Shown here: piece after piece, positions 1-5,341 of the stretch
How the letters are laid out: each line of letters begins with the position of its first letter
How positions within the stretch are numbered: position 1 is the stretch's first letter
Assembly: GCA_025922795.1 (NCBI GenBank)
Contig: JAICHC010000249.1
Span: forward strand, 1 to 5,341
DNA length: 5,341 bases
DNA from: Candidatus Binatia bacterium
GTDB taxonomy: Bacteria; Desulfobacterota_B; Binatia; UBA9968
Direction: 5' to 3'
Notes under the pieces: generated by a model
Seen by the model: the letters and a program-made list of their open reading frames with translations, nothing else
Told to the model about the DNA's origin: nothing
Databases searched by the model: none
Translations under genes and position numbers: made by a program

Positions 1-891
1 GCCGCTCGGCGGCACCACAGTATTATAGGCGCGCGCGAGCCGAGTGATGCTATCGAGCAAAATGACCACGTCTTTTCCGTGCTCGACCAGACGCTTGGCT
101 TTCTCGATGACCATTTCCGCGACTTGCACATGGCGCGTCGCTGGCTCGTCGAAAGTCGAACTGATGACTTCGCCGTCCACCGAGCGCTGCATGTCGGTCA
201 CTTCTTCGGGTCGCTCGTCGATCAGCAAGACAATCAGAATGACTTCCTTTTGATTGTACGCGATCGCCTTCGCGATGTGCTGCAGCATCATGGTTTTGCC
301 GGTGCGCGGCGCCGCGACAATGAGACCGCGCTGTCCCTTGCCGATCGGCGTCAATAAGTCGACGATCCGGGTTGTGTAATCATCGGGCTGGCATTCGAGA
401 CGCAGACGTTCGTTGGGATAAAGCGGCGTGAGATTGTCGAAAAGAATTTTTTCCCGAGCTCGCTCCGGGTCCTCGTAATTGATCGTTTCCACCTTGAGCA
501 AGGCAAAATACCGTTCACCCTCCTTGGGCGGACGGATATGACCCGATATGATATCGCCCGTTCGCAGGTTGAAGCGGCGAATCTGACTCGGTGAAACGTA
601 GATGTCATCGGGACCGGGAAGGTAGTTGTAGTCGGGCGCGCGCAGAAAACCAAAACCGTCGGGCAGTGTTTCTAAGACACCCTCACCGTAGATGTGACCG
701 TTTTGTTCTGTTTGCGCTTGCAGGATCGCAAAAATCAGCTCCTGTTTGCGCATATTCGCCGCGCCCTCGATATTGAAGTTTTTGCCGATCAGGGCGAGGT
801 CGCCGATCTTCTTTTCTTTAAGAGCCTTTAAATTGAGACCGTTGTCTTCAACAGCCTCCGGCTCAGCGATTCGAGTTCTACCACGAACCAT
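1..891 (-). CDS. rho: Transcription termination factor Rho (5' part, 297 codons, runs off window)
   Basis: Rho is the hexameric RNA-dependent ATPase/helicase that loads on C-rich RNA and pulls RNA polymerase off the template. Reading from the ATG at 891 gives 297 uninterrupted residues to the window edge. E. coli Rho has 419 residues, so roughly the last quarter is missing here. Domains in order: an N-terminal helical domain (about 18-62, with [16 protein letters not shown] and [12 protein letters not shown]), the cold-shock-like primary RNA-binding domain (about 65-140, with DGFGFLRAP and [16 protein letters not shown]), and then the ATPase core. The core shows [17 protein letters not shown] with Walker A lysine K199, [29 protein letters not shown] and the Walker [14 protein letters not shown] near 278-290. 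The sequence ends inside the following conserved NTVVPPSG. The N-terminus is about 18 residues longer than in E. coli. The start is supported by AAGGAG eleven bases upstream. A strong promoter lies about 300 bases upstream. Identification is certain; the 3' end cannot be seen. Confidence 0.98.
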   Translation of the reverse strand, partial: MVRGRTRIAEPEAVEDNGLNLKALKEKKIGDLALIGKNFNIEGAANMRKQELIFAILQAQTEQNGHIYGEGVLETLPDGFGFLRAPDYNYLPGPDDIYVSPSQIRRFNLRTGDIISGHIRPPKEGERYFALLKVETINYEDPERAREKILFDNLTPLYPNERLRLECQPDDYTTRIVDLLTPIGKGQRGLIVAAPRTGKTMMLQHIAKAIAYNQKEVILIVLLIDERPEEVTDMQRSVDGEVISSTFDEPATRHVQVAEMVIEKAKRLVEHGKDVVILLDSITRLARAYNTVVPPSG

Positions 892-902
892 ACACTACGA
901 TT

Positions 903-908
903 CTCCTT
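903..908 (-). promoter_or_regulatory. Shine-Dalgarno site of rho
   Basis: The minus strand reads GAAAGGAGAA upstream of the rho start. The AAGGAG core is eleven bases from the ATG at 889-891, which is at the long end of the normal range. It fixes the rho start, because no other in-frame start is so placed. Confidence 0.75.
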
Positions 909-916
909 TCATCTGA

Positions 917-938
917 GGAAGTGCCCGAGGCAACTTCC
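917..938 (-). promoter_or_regulatory. Hairpin in rho leader, just upstream of the ribosome binding site
   Basis: On the minus strand, GGAAGT (938-933) pairs with ACTTCC (922-917), and GCC (931-929) pairs with GGC (925-923), closing a TCG loop. One T at 932 is bulged. This gives nine Watson-Crick pairs, most of them G-C. The 3' foot of the stem lies eight bases before the AAGGAG of rho. No T-run follows, so it is not an intrinsic terminator. It may influence ribosome access or message stability; that role is inference. Confidence 0.4.
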
Positions 939-1198
939 CGGTGCGCGATTGTCGGTGCAATCTACCCAACTACGCTACGTACCCTGCCGAGGATGCGCCG
1001 CAAATTTTTACCGCAGCCGATACTGGCACTTACAGACGGTATTTGGCAGGCGCATGTCAGTACGACAGGACTACAATGCGGACGAAAATCTCTCTTTTGA
1101 AAAACAAATCAAATTGAACGCTTAAGGTCGAGTGAGCTTTTATTCGTGTGGGGATTAACTCAAAAGAGTTCTATCGAATTGAAAACTACCTGAGCAGA

Positions 1199-1227
1199 AT
1201 ATTATTTTAAAGAAGACATCTTGTCAA
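1199..1227 (-). promoter_or_regulatory. Strong sigma-70-type promoter for rho, overlapping the rluD stop codon
   Basis: On the minus strand the -35 box is TTGACA (1227-1222), a perfect consensus. It is followed by exactly 17 bases and then TAATAT (1204-1199), a 4/6 match to TATAAT placed at the -10 position. The expected transcription start is near the A at 1191, giving a rho leader of about 300 bases. The TGA that ends rluD (1226-1224) lies inside the -35 box. Spacing, strand and position just upstream of rho all agree. No extended -10 TG is present. Confidence 0.75.
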
Positions 1228-2282
1228 CCCCCGGTGCGGCGATGAACGCGTTTTAGTCCGGAGATGCCGCGCTTCGCATCCCGCAAGTGTCGCAGCAATC
1301 CCTCGAGATCGTCGGGCAACGGGGCGACAAATTCCAACCGGTTGCCGGTGCGTGGGTGATCGAAAATCAATTTATCGGAGTGAAGTGCTTGTCGTGGAAA
1401 CGATTCCACGACGGGGTCGCCCACGGATTGGTTCGCCCCCGATTTACGTTTGTGTCCGTAGACGCGGTCGCCGACCAACGGATGGCGTAAATCGGCTAAG
1501 TGGACGCGAATTTGGTGCGTCCGACCCGTGCGCGGACGAAGCCGCAACAGAGTCGCGAAATCCGACGCAGGCGCCCCGGCACCGAGCATAAAGCGCTCTT
1601 CTACCGTCCACTCAGTTACTGCTTCCCGGGCACGATTCAAAAAATGCACGCTCGACATCTTCTTTCTGTCCGAGCGGTGACGCCCGATGGGCCGATCGAT
1701 GATTCCGTGCTCCTTCGATACCCAGCCGCGCGCGACCGCAATATATTCTTTCTCGACCAGGCGTTGTTTGAACTGCCGCACTAAACTTTGATATGCGAAG
1801 CCATTTTTCGCCACGACCATGACACCGGAAGTGTCCTTGTCCAGACGATGTACGATCCCAGGGCGACGCACGCCGCCAATCCCGTCGATGTCCGGACAAT
1901 GATGCAACAGCGCGTTGACCAACGTTCCGCTCCAATGACCGGCCGCCGGATGAACGGTCATTCCCGGCGCCTTATTGAGAACGATACAATCCGGATCCTC
2001 ATAGAGCACCGTCAGCGGCAGCGCCTCGGAACCGATCCCGGCATCACGCGCCGGCAATAGATGAATTTCGATCCGGTCATCGGTTCGGATACGCGCGCTC
2101 GATTTCGTCTTGGCGCCGTTGACGGTAATCTGTCCGTCATCGATGAGTCTCTGAATTTGTGCACGGCTAAGTCCTTCTTCCAAGTTCGTGGCCGGGTTGA
2201 AACAGCCCGCCAGGAACACGTCCAGCCGCGTTCCCGCCGACTGCGCGTCGACCCGCACTTGCCGAGTTCGGACTTCATTCAT
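1224..2282 (-). CDS. rluD: 23S rRNA pseudouridine synthase, RluD type (RluA family)
   Basis: The 352-residue product converts uridines to pseudouridine in 23S rRNA. In E. coli, RluD acts on helix 69 (positions 1911, 1915 and 1917) late in 50S assembly. An S4 RNA-binding domain spans about 17-77 (TRLDVFLAG, SRAQIQRLIDDGQITVNG). The catalytic domain follows from about 90 and carries NKAPGMTVHPAAGH, GIVHRLDKDTSGVMVVAK with the catalytic aspartate D148, and RTGRTHQIRVHLADLRHPLVGD (about 251-272). The late FPRQALHS...FDHPRTG and PLPDD segments also match RluD. Compared with E. coli RluD (326 residues) it has a small insertion in the S4 domain (near 30-37) and a basic C-terminal tail after about 335. 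The ATG at 2282 overlaps the ribF stop as ATGA, and I see no good Shine-Dalgarno site, so translation is probably coupled to ribF. RluC-like specificity cannot be fully excluded. Confidence 0.93.
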   Translation of the reverse strand: MNEVRTRQVRVDAQSAGTRLDVFLAGCFNPATNLEEGLSRAQIQRLIDDGQITVNGAKTKSSARIRTDDRIEIHLLPARDAGIGSEALPLTVLYEDPDCIVLNKAPGMTVHPAAGHWSGTLVNALLHHCPDIDGIGGVRRPGIVHRLDKDTSGVMVVAKNGFAYQSLVRQFKQRLVEKEYIAVARGWVSKEHGIIDRPIGRHRSDRKKMSSVHFLNRAREAVTEWTVEERFMLGAGAPASDFATLLRLRPRTGRTHQIRVHLADLRHPLVGDRVYGHKRKSGANQSVGDPVVESFPRQALHSDKLIFDHPRTGNRLEFVAPLPDDLEGLLRHLRDAKRGISGLKRVHRRTGG

Positions 2283-3238
2283 GAAGCCATCGAAGAAATC
2301 GCCGCGACGATCTTTAAATCGCGAAAGATCGCTTCGGCGTTTCGGATGTCGGCGCTGATTTGCGCAACCAAGTCCGGCACGGAAGAAAAGTGTTTTTCCG
2401 CTCGGATCCTTTTGACGAAGGAAAGTCGAACTGCGGCGCCGTAAATCTCCTCGTTGAAATCGAGGATGTAACTTTCGAGCGTTCTGGGCCCTTCGCCAAA
2501 AGTCGGATTGACCCCGATGCTGCTGACGCTAAGCAGAGCTCTTTCACCCAAATGAAAAATCGTCGCATAGATTCCGTCTAGCGGCAACGCTTCTGTGCCT
2601 GCGGTGATATTGGCGGTCGGAAAACCTAAATCTTTACCGCGCCGATGGCCCTGGGTGACTCGTCCGGAGACGAAATGATATCGACCCAAAAGCGGCTTCA
2701 CCTCGTCCAGGCGGCCGGCGTCGACAAGCTCGCGTATGCGCGAGCTGCTGACCCTGTGACCATCAACCAGGATCGGCTCGACGACCGAGACTTCGAACCC
2801 GAGGCGGCCACTCCAGCGAAGCAGATCGTCGACGCTGCCTTTTCTAGCTTGTCCGAAACGCAAATCTTTTCCCACCCAGAGTTTTTTCGCTTTCAGCCGC
2901 TCTACCAGAAGCCCGCGCACAAACTCCTCCGGACCAATCTGAGCGAACGACAAATCGAAACCTTGCACGACCATGACGTCGACGCCGAGTTCTTGCAGCA
3001 GCTGCATCTTGTCTTTGTACGCGAGAATCAGTTTCGGCGCACGGGCCGGCGCCAAAACTTTGAGAGGATGGGGCTCGAACGTCAAGACCACGGAAGGAAC
3101 GCCGAGCTGTTTGGCATCCGCGACCGCCCCGCCGATCAACGCCTGATGGCCGAGGTGAATGCCGTCGAAATTTCCCAGGGTCACCACCGAGGACGCGAAA
3201 TCCGGACGTTGCTCGCCGTTGTGACGAATAATCTGCAT
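2279..3238 (-). CDS. ribF: Bifunctional riboflavin kinase / FAD synthetase
   Basis: RibF phosphorylates riboflavin to FMN and then adenylylates FMN to FAD in the cytoplasm. The 319 residues match the usual family length of about 310-320. The N-terminal nucleotidyltransferase (FAD synthetase) module has TLGNFDGIHLGHQAL, with the HxGH site at 28-31, TFEPHP at 53-58 and SSSRIRE at 164-170. The C-terminal flavokinase module has GRVTQGHRRGKDLGFPTANI with GFPTAN at 205-210, DGIY at 221-224, IGVNPTFG at 241-248 and the likely catalytic glutamate E255 in TLESYILDF. Both activities should therefore be intact. The ATG at 3238 is the first possible ATG: an in-frame TAA lies only two codons upstream. A weak GGTAAG precedes it. 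Its stop overlaps the rluD start by four bases. It lies 101 bases after cpoB, with no clear promoter in the gap, so it may be read through from the Tol-Pal genes. Confidence 0.96.
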   Translation of the reverse strand: MQIIRHNGEQRPDFASSVVTLGNFDGIHLGHQALIGGAVADAKQLGVPSVVLTFEPHPLKVLAPARAPKLILAYKDKMQLLQELGVDVMVVQGFDLSFAQIGPEEFVRGLLVERLKAKKLWVGKDLRFGQARKGSVDDLLRWSGRLGFEVSVVEPILVDGHRVSSSRIRELVDAGRLDEVKPLLGRYHFVSGRVTQGHRRGKDLGFPTANITAGTEALPLDGIYATIFHLGERALLSVSSIGVNPTFGEGPRTLESYILDFNEEIYGAAVRLSFVKRIRAEKHFSSVPDLVAQISADIRNAEAIFRDLKIVAAISSMAS

Positions 3239-3339
3239 CGCTTACCGAGTGCGGCTGGCAGCAAACCGCGGAATCGCCGAACCTCCGCCTTAAAGTACGG
3301 TCGCGAGTGAATAATAACGGGGACGTCGCTCCCGGCGGA

Positions 3340-4179
3340 CTACGACTCGAGCGCCTTGAGGCGTTGCTTCGCTCTCCCGGCCTCGGGTGATTGCGGGTAC
3401 TTTTCTAGCAATTCTTGCAATACCAAACGGGCGTTGAGTTTCTCGCCGAGTTCGCTGAAGGCCGAACCTTGTCCGAGCAGCGCCGCAGCCACCTTCTCGG
3501 TTTGCGGATAGCGTCTCCTTACCTCGTCGAATTCTATGATCGCGTTGTTGTACTCTTTGAGCGCCAGGTGGCTCTCACCGATCGAATACTGCGCGCTCGG
3601 AGCCAATCGGCTCTGAGGGTTTTTTTTGAGAAAGTCTTTAAAGCGAACGATAGCGACCCGGTAATCCTTATTCTCAAAGGCGCGCCAAGCGTTTTCATAA
3701 TCCCGGCGCACGACTTCGGACTCAGCGAGGGAAAGGTCCCCCAAGCCATCACCGGGCGCCGCCTGCGCCGGGCTCGACTCGCGCAGCCGTTTTAGCTCTT
3801 CTTCGCGAGTCTTGAGCAGCTCCGCTTGAACCTTGGTCTCTTCTTCCAATTTGGCCAGGCGAGTTTCCAGGTTCTTGACGCGTTGATCACCTTCCCGATT
3901 GGTCTGGCCGAGCTGGCGTCCGACCTGCACCCGGGTTTCGTCGATGCGCTCCTTGATCGCGCTGATTTCTCTCTCTAATTGCTGGATATTCGCCCGCGTA
4001 TCGGCGAGCGTCGTGCGGAAGCCCTCGACATCGGAATGTAAAGTTTTCATGTCGCTACGGACTCGGCGCTGTTCTCGCTCGAGGAACTCGACCTGCTGCG
4101 GATTCACGCATGCCGACAAAGAAGCGCCGGCCGTAAACAGTGCACAAAGCACCTTCTTTATGGACATCGGCTGTATCAC
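3340..4179 (-). CDS. cpoB: Tol-Pal system protein CpoB/YbgF, predicted lipoprotein
   Basis: CpoB (YbgF) links the Tol-Pal machine to septal peptidoglycan synthesis; in E. coli it works with TolA and PBP1B in the periplasm. The 279-residue product has a basic start (IKK, 7-9), a short hydrophobic stretch and the lipobox LSAC (21-24), so it is predicted to be lipidated at C24. The +2 residue is Val, so there is no inner-membrane Asp signal. A long charged coiled-coil region fills about 28-135, followed by a short linker (SSPAQAAPGDGLGDLS). Three TPR-type repeats follow at about 159-192, 196-229 and 233-266 (for example YENAWRAFENKDYRVAIVRFK and YNNAIIEFDEVRRRYPQ). The start is a GTG at 4179, backed by AGAGGT seven bases upstream; the in-frame ATG at 4167 would be 19 bases away. 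It begins 22 bases after pal ends, as in the classic operon. E. coli CpoB is soluble, so lipidation is a difference. Confidence 0.92.
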   Translation of the reverse strand: MIQPMSIKKVLCALFTAGASLSACVNPQQVEFLEREQRRVRSDMKTLHSDVEGFRTTLADTRANIQQLEREISAIKERIDETRVQVGRQLGQTNREGDQRVKNLETRLAKLEEETKVQAELLKTREEELKRLRESSPAQAAPGDGLGDLSLAESEVVRRDYENAWRAFENKDYRVAIVRFKDFLKKNPQSRLAPSAQYSIGESHLALKEYNNAIIEFDEVRRRYPQTEKVAAALLGQGSAFSELGEKLNARLVLQELLEKYPQSPEAGRAKQRLKALES

Positions 4180-4186
4180 TGTGGCT

Positions 4187-4192
4187 ACCTCT
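4187..4192 (-). promoter_or_regulatory. Shine-Dalgarno site choosing the GTG start of cpoB
   Basis: The minus strand carries AGAGGT, then seven bases (AGCCACA), then GTG at 4179-4177. The first in-frame ATG (4167) would be 19 bases away, so the site favours the GTG. The site lies between the end of pal and cpoB. Confidence 0.6.
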
Positions 4193-4201
4193 GATCCGGT
4201 A

Positions 4202-4798
4202 TTAGCTGGTCGGCCGCCCCTGAAGAATCACGAAGCGGGCGCGGCGGTTCTGGCTCCAACACGATTCCGTCGCTTCCTTGCAGACCGGAATCTCTTCGCC
4301 ATAGCTGATCGTTGATAAGCGCGCGGCAGCCACTCCCAACGTGGTTAGATATTCCCGCGCTGCCTGAGCTCTTTTCGCCCCCAAGGCCAGATTGTATTCG
4401 TTAGTACCGCGATCGTCACAGTGGCCCTCGATCTCGACCCGCGCGCTCGAATTGTTTTTGAGCCAGTCGGCGTTGGCACGCAAGATCGTTCGCGCGTCGG
4501 CGCTCAAATCATAACGGTCAAAACCGAAATAAATGTCTTTCATAGGGCTTGACGCGGGGGTAACCGGTGACTTGCCCTCTTGCAGCTGTTTCAAGCTCGA
4601 CGCACCAGTATCCGATTCTTTGGCTCCTCCCCGGGCCCCTTCCCCGGCCCGCCCGTCTGCGCCGGGTGAGCCCGGCGATGCTGAGCTTCCGGCCTTTGAG
4701 TCCGGCCCCGGAGTAGCACTAGACGCACATGCCGCCAGAGTAAAAGCGAAAATCATCGATAAAATATTGTAGCACGCTATTCTAAAAAATGAATTCAT
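4202..4798 (-). CDS. pal: Peptidoglycan-associated lipoprotein Pal
   Basis: Pal is anchored in the outer membrane and holds peptidoglycan through its OmpA-like domain; TolB and Pal bind each other during envelope constriction at division. From the ATG at 4798 the product has 198 residues. The signal peptide ends in the lipobox LAAC (21-24), giving lipidated C24. A flexible linker rich in Gly, Ala, Ser and Pro covers about 25-85. The OmpA_C domain follows at about 87-193, with IYFGFDRYDLS, VEIEGHCDDRGTNEYNLALG, KRA with R143 as the likely peptidoglycan-contacting arginine, ISYGEE and SQNRRARF. Three cysteines (C127, C173, C180) lie in this domain. The reading frame extends upstream to a TTG at 4843, but the ATG at 4798 is preferred because AGGAGGT sits directly before it and the signal peptide starts there. 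It is flanked by tolB 61 bases upstream and cpoB 22 bases downstream. Confidence 0.96.
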   Translation of the reverse strand: MNSFFRIACYNILSMIFAFTLAACASSATPGPDSKAGSSASPGSPGADGRAGEGARGGAKESDTGASSLKQLQEGKSPVTPASSPMKDIYFGFDRYDLSADARTILRANADWLKNNSSARVEIEGHCDDRGTNEYNLALGAKRAQAAREYLTTLGVAAARLSTISYGEEIPVCKEATESCWSQNRRARFVILQGRPTS

Positions 4799-4801
4799 CG
4801 G

Positions 4802-4808
4802 ACCTCCT
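4802..4808 (-). promoter_or_regulatory. Shine-Dalgarno site choosing the pal start
   Basis: A full AGGAGGT on the minus strand is followed by CCG and then the ATG at 4798-4796. The spacing is short but workable counted from the AGGAG core (five bases). It decides against the longer reading frame that starts with TTG at 4843. Confidence 0.75.
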
Positions 4809-4859
4809 GCAAACCCATGGGAACCTAGCAACTTCGAATTCAAGGTGTGGAGTTGAAAA

Positions 4860-5341
4860 TCAGTCTAAGCGAGGGGACCAGTTCGGTTTTGTATCATCCC
4901 CCCCGGAACCTGTCAATCTCCTTTGATTATCTCCGCCCGCTTGCATGACATAAAGATGATATCTGCCAGCTCGATTCGATGAAAAGGCGATAAACCTCCC
5001 GTCCGGCGACCAAGTCGGGTCCTCGCTGTCGAACGATTCAGCAGTCAATCTGCGCGGGTCACCACCGTCAACCGCGATAGTGAAAATCGCGAAGCGACCG
5101 CCGACCCGGCCGGTATACACTATCCGGTCGCCCCTCGGCGACCACTCCGGTGAAGTGTTGTAGCTGCCGCTGTACGTAAGCCGGCGGCTCTTGCCGCTCG
5201 CCAAATCGAGAATATACAACTGCGGCGAACCGCTGCGGTCGGAAACATAGACGATCTGCTTTCCGTCCGGCGACCAGGCCGGCGAAACCTCTATTCCCGA
5301 GTCTTGGGTCAGCTGGCGAATCAACTTGCCGCTGCGGTCCA
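4860..5341 (-). CDS. tolB: Tol-Pal system beta-propeller protein TolB (C-terminal part, 5' end outside window)
   Basis: TolB is the periplasmic partner that binds Pal and TolA in the Tol-Pal system. The window holds 159 full codons before the TGA at 4862-4860; full-length TolB is about 430 residues, so this is roughly the last third. The visible part is a run of beta-propeller (PD40/WD40-like) blades about 43-44 residues apart. Each has an xPxWSPxG core and ends in RRLT or RQLT: VSPAWSPDGKQIVYVSDRSG, TSPEWSPRGDRIVYTGRVGG, DPTWSPDGRFIAFSSNRAG and the closing KPNWSPRLD. That last partial blade probably completes the ring with the N-terminal strand. The frame is open to the window edge, so the true start lies upstream. 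An in-frame TTG at 5324 is internal, not a start: the codons before it (DRSGK) continue the same repeat pattern. The immediately following pal gene supports the call. Confidence 0.95.
   Translation of the reverse strand, partial: DRSGKLIRQLTQDSGIEVSPAWSPDGKQIVYVSDRSGSPQLYILDLASGKSRRLTYSGSYNTSPEWSPRGDRIVYTGRVGGRFAIFTIAVDGGDPRRLTAESFDSEDPTWSPDGRFIAFSSNRAGRYHLYVMQAGGDNQRRLTGSGGDDTKPNWSPRLD

Larger units (their letters stand above)
892..1223 (-). other. Non-coding stretch between rluD and rho, mostly the predicted rho 5' leader
   Basis: This 332-base gap holds no convincing gene on either strand. Its upstream edge carries the rho promoter. The half next to rluD is AT-rich compared with the coding sequence around it. 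On the transcribed strand, 1159-1113 is C-rich and G-poor: I count 14 C and 6 G in 47 bases. This is the type of composition Rho binds. A small perfect inverted repeat, AACTC-TTTT-GAGTT (1157-1170), and a stronger hairpin at 917-938 are also present. I see no riboswitch I recognise, no T-tract terminator for rluD and no tRNA. Confidence 0.7.

Noticed and set aside
1008..1055. 15-codon ORF on the minus strand inside the rho leader (ATG at 1055), a possible leader peptide
   Set aside because: There is no Shine-Dalgarno site upstream, it ends over 100 bases before rho, and an ORF this short is expected by chance. It would need ribosome profiling or conservation to be revived.
1138..1166. Second promoter-like pair in the rho leader (TTGAGT and TAAAAG on the minus strand)
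   Set aside because: The spacer is only about 15 bases and both boxes are poor matches beside the near-consensus promoter at 1199-1227.
2061..2444. 127-codon open frame on the plus strand across the rluD/ribF junction
   Set aside because: It is antisense to two genes with clear family motifs; the product is Arg-rich with no known domain. Typical of shadow frames in GC-rich coding DNA.
2645..3310. 221-codon open frame on the plus strand
   Set aside because: It lies antisense to ribF, whose conserved motifs in this stretch leave no doubt about the coding strand. There is no ribosome site before its ATG and the product has no recognisable motif.
3899..4315. 138-codon open frame on the plus strand across cpoB and pal
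   Set aside because: It is antisense to the CpoB coiled coil and the end of Pal; no ribosome site or recognisable protein features.
4799..4843. N-terminal extension of Pal from a TTG at 4843
   Set aside because: It would put 15 residues before a proper lipoprotein signal peptide, and it has no better ribosome site than the AGGAGGT directly before the ATG at 4798.
4960..5290. Repeated GGCGACCA-type DNA words within tolB, resembling a repeat array
   Set aside because: They encode the recurring WSPDG cores of the beta-propeller blades, spaced about 43-44 codons apart, so they reflect protein repeats and not a DNA element.

Overview
This is a compact block of housekeeping genes, all read on the minus strand, from a Gram-negative bacterium. 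In transcription order, from the high-coordinate end to the low, the genes are tolB (3' end only), pal, cpoB/ybgF, ribF, rluD and rho (5' end, cut by the window edge). The tolB-pal-cpoB trio requires a diderm envelope. Several details suggest a deltaproteobacterial-type lineage (Desulfobacterota, Binatota and relatives): a CpoB with a lipobox, a Pal with GHCDDRG and a late cysteine pair, and a Rho with a short N-terminus followed by a highly conserved [40 protein letters not shown] stretch. That placement is inference from protein features, not from a tree.

Region by region: 4860-5341 is the end of TolB, a periplasmic beta-propeller. 4202-4798 is Pal, the outer-membrane lipoprotein that binds peptidoglycan. 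3340-4179 is CpoB/YbgF, with a lipobox, a coiled coil and TPR repeats. These three are closely spaced and form the distal half of a Tol-Pal operon; tolQRA would be expected just beyond position 5341, which the window cannot show. A 101-base gap with no clear promoter leads to ribF (2279-3238), the bifunctional riboflavin kinase/FAD synthetase. Its stop overlaps the start of rluD (1224-2282) in an ATGA junction. rluD encodes a 23S rRNA pseudouridine synthase. A 332-base non-coding stretch (892-1223) follows, and then rho begins at 891.

The best regulatory signal is in that last gap: a near-consensus sigma-70 promoter (TTGACA, 17-base spacer, TAATAT) whose -35 box contains the rluD stop codon. 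It predicts a rho transcript with a leader of about 300 bases. The leader has an AT-rich, C-over-G stretch in its first third and a nine-pair hairpin just upstream of the rho ribosome binding site. A long leader is what one would expect if rho controls its own expression, as in E. coli, but nothing here proves it.

I found no mobile element, CRISPR array, RNA gene, defence system or other exotic system. All coding sequences are intact, and no frameshifts were seen where I translated by hand. The points worth checking are the rho leader, the ribF-rluD coupling and the predicted lipidation of CpoB.
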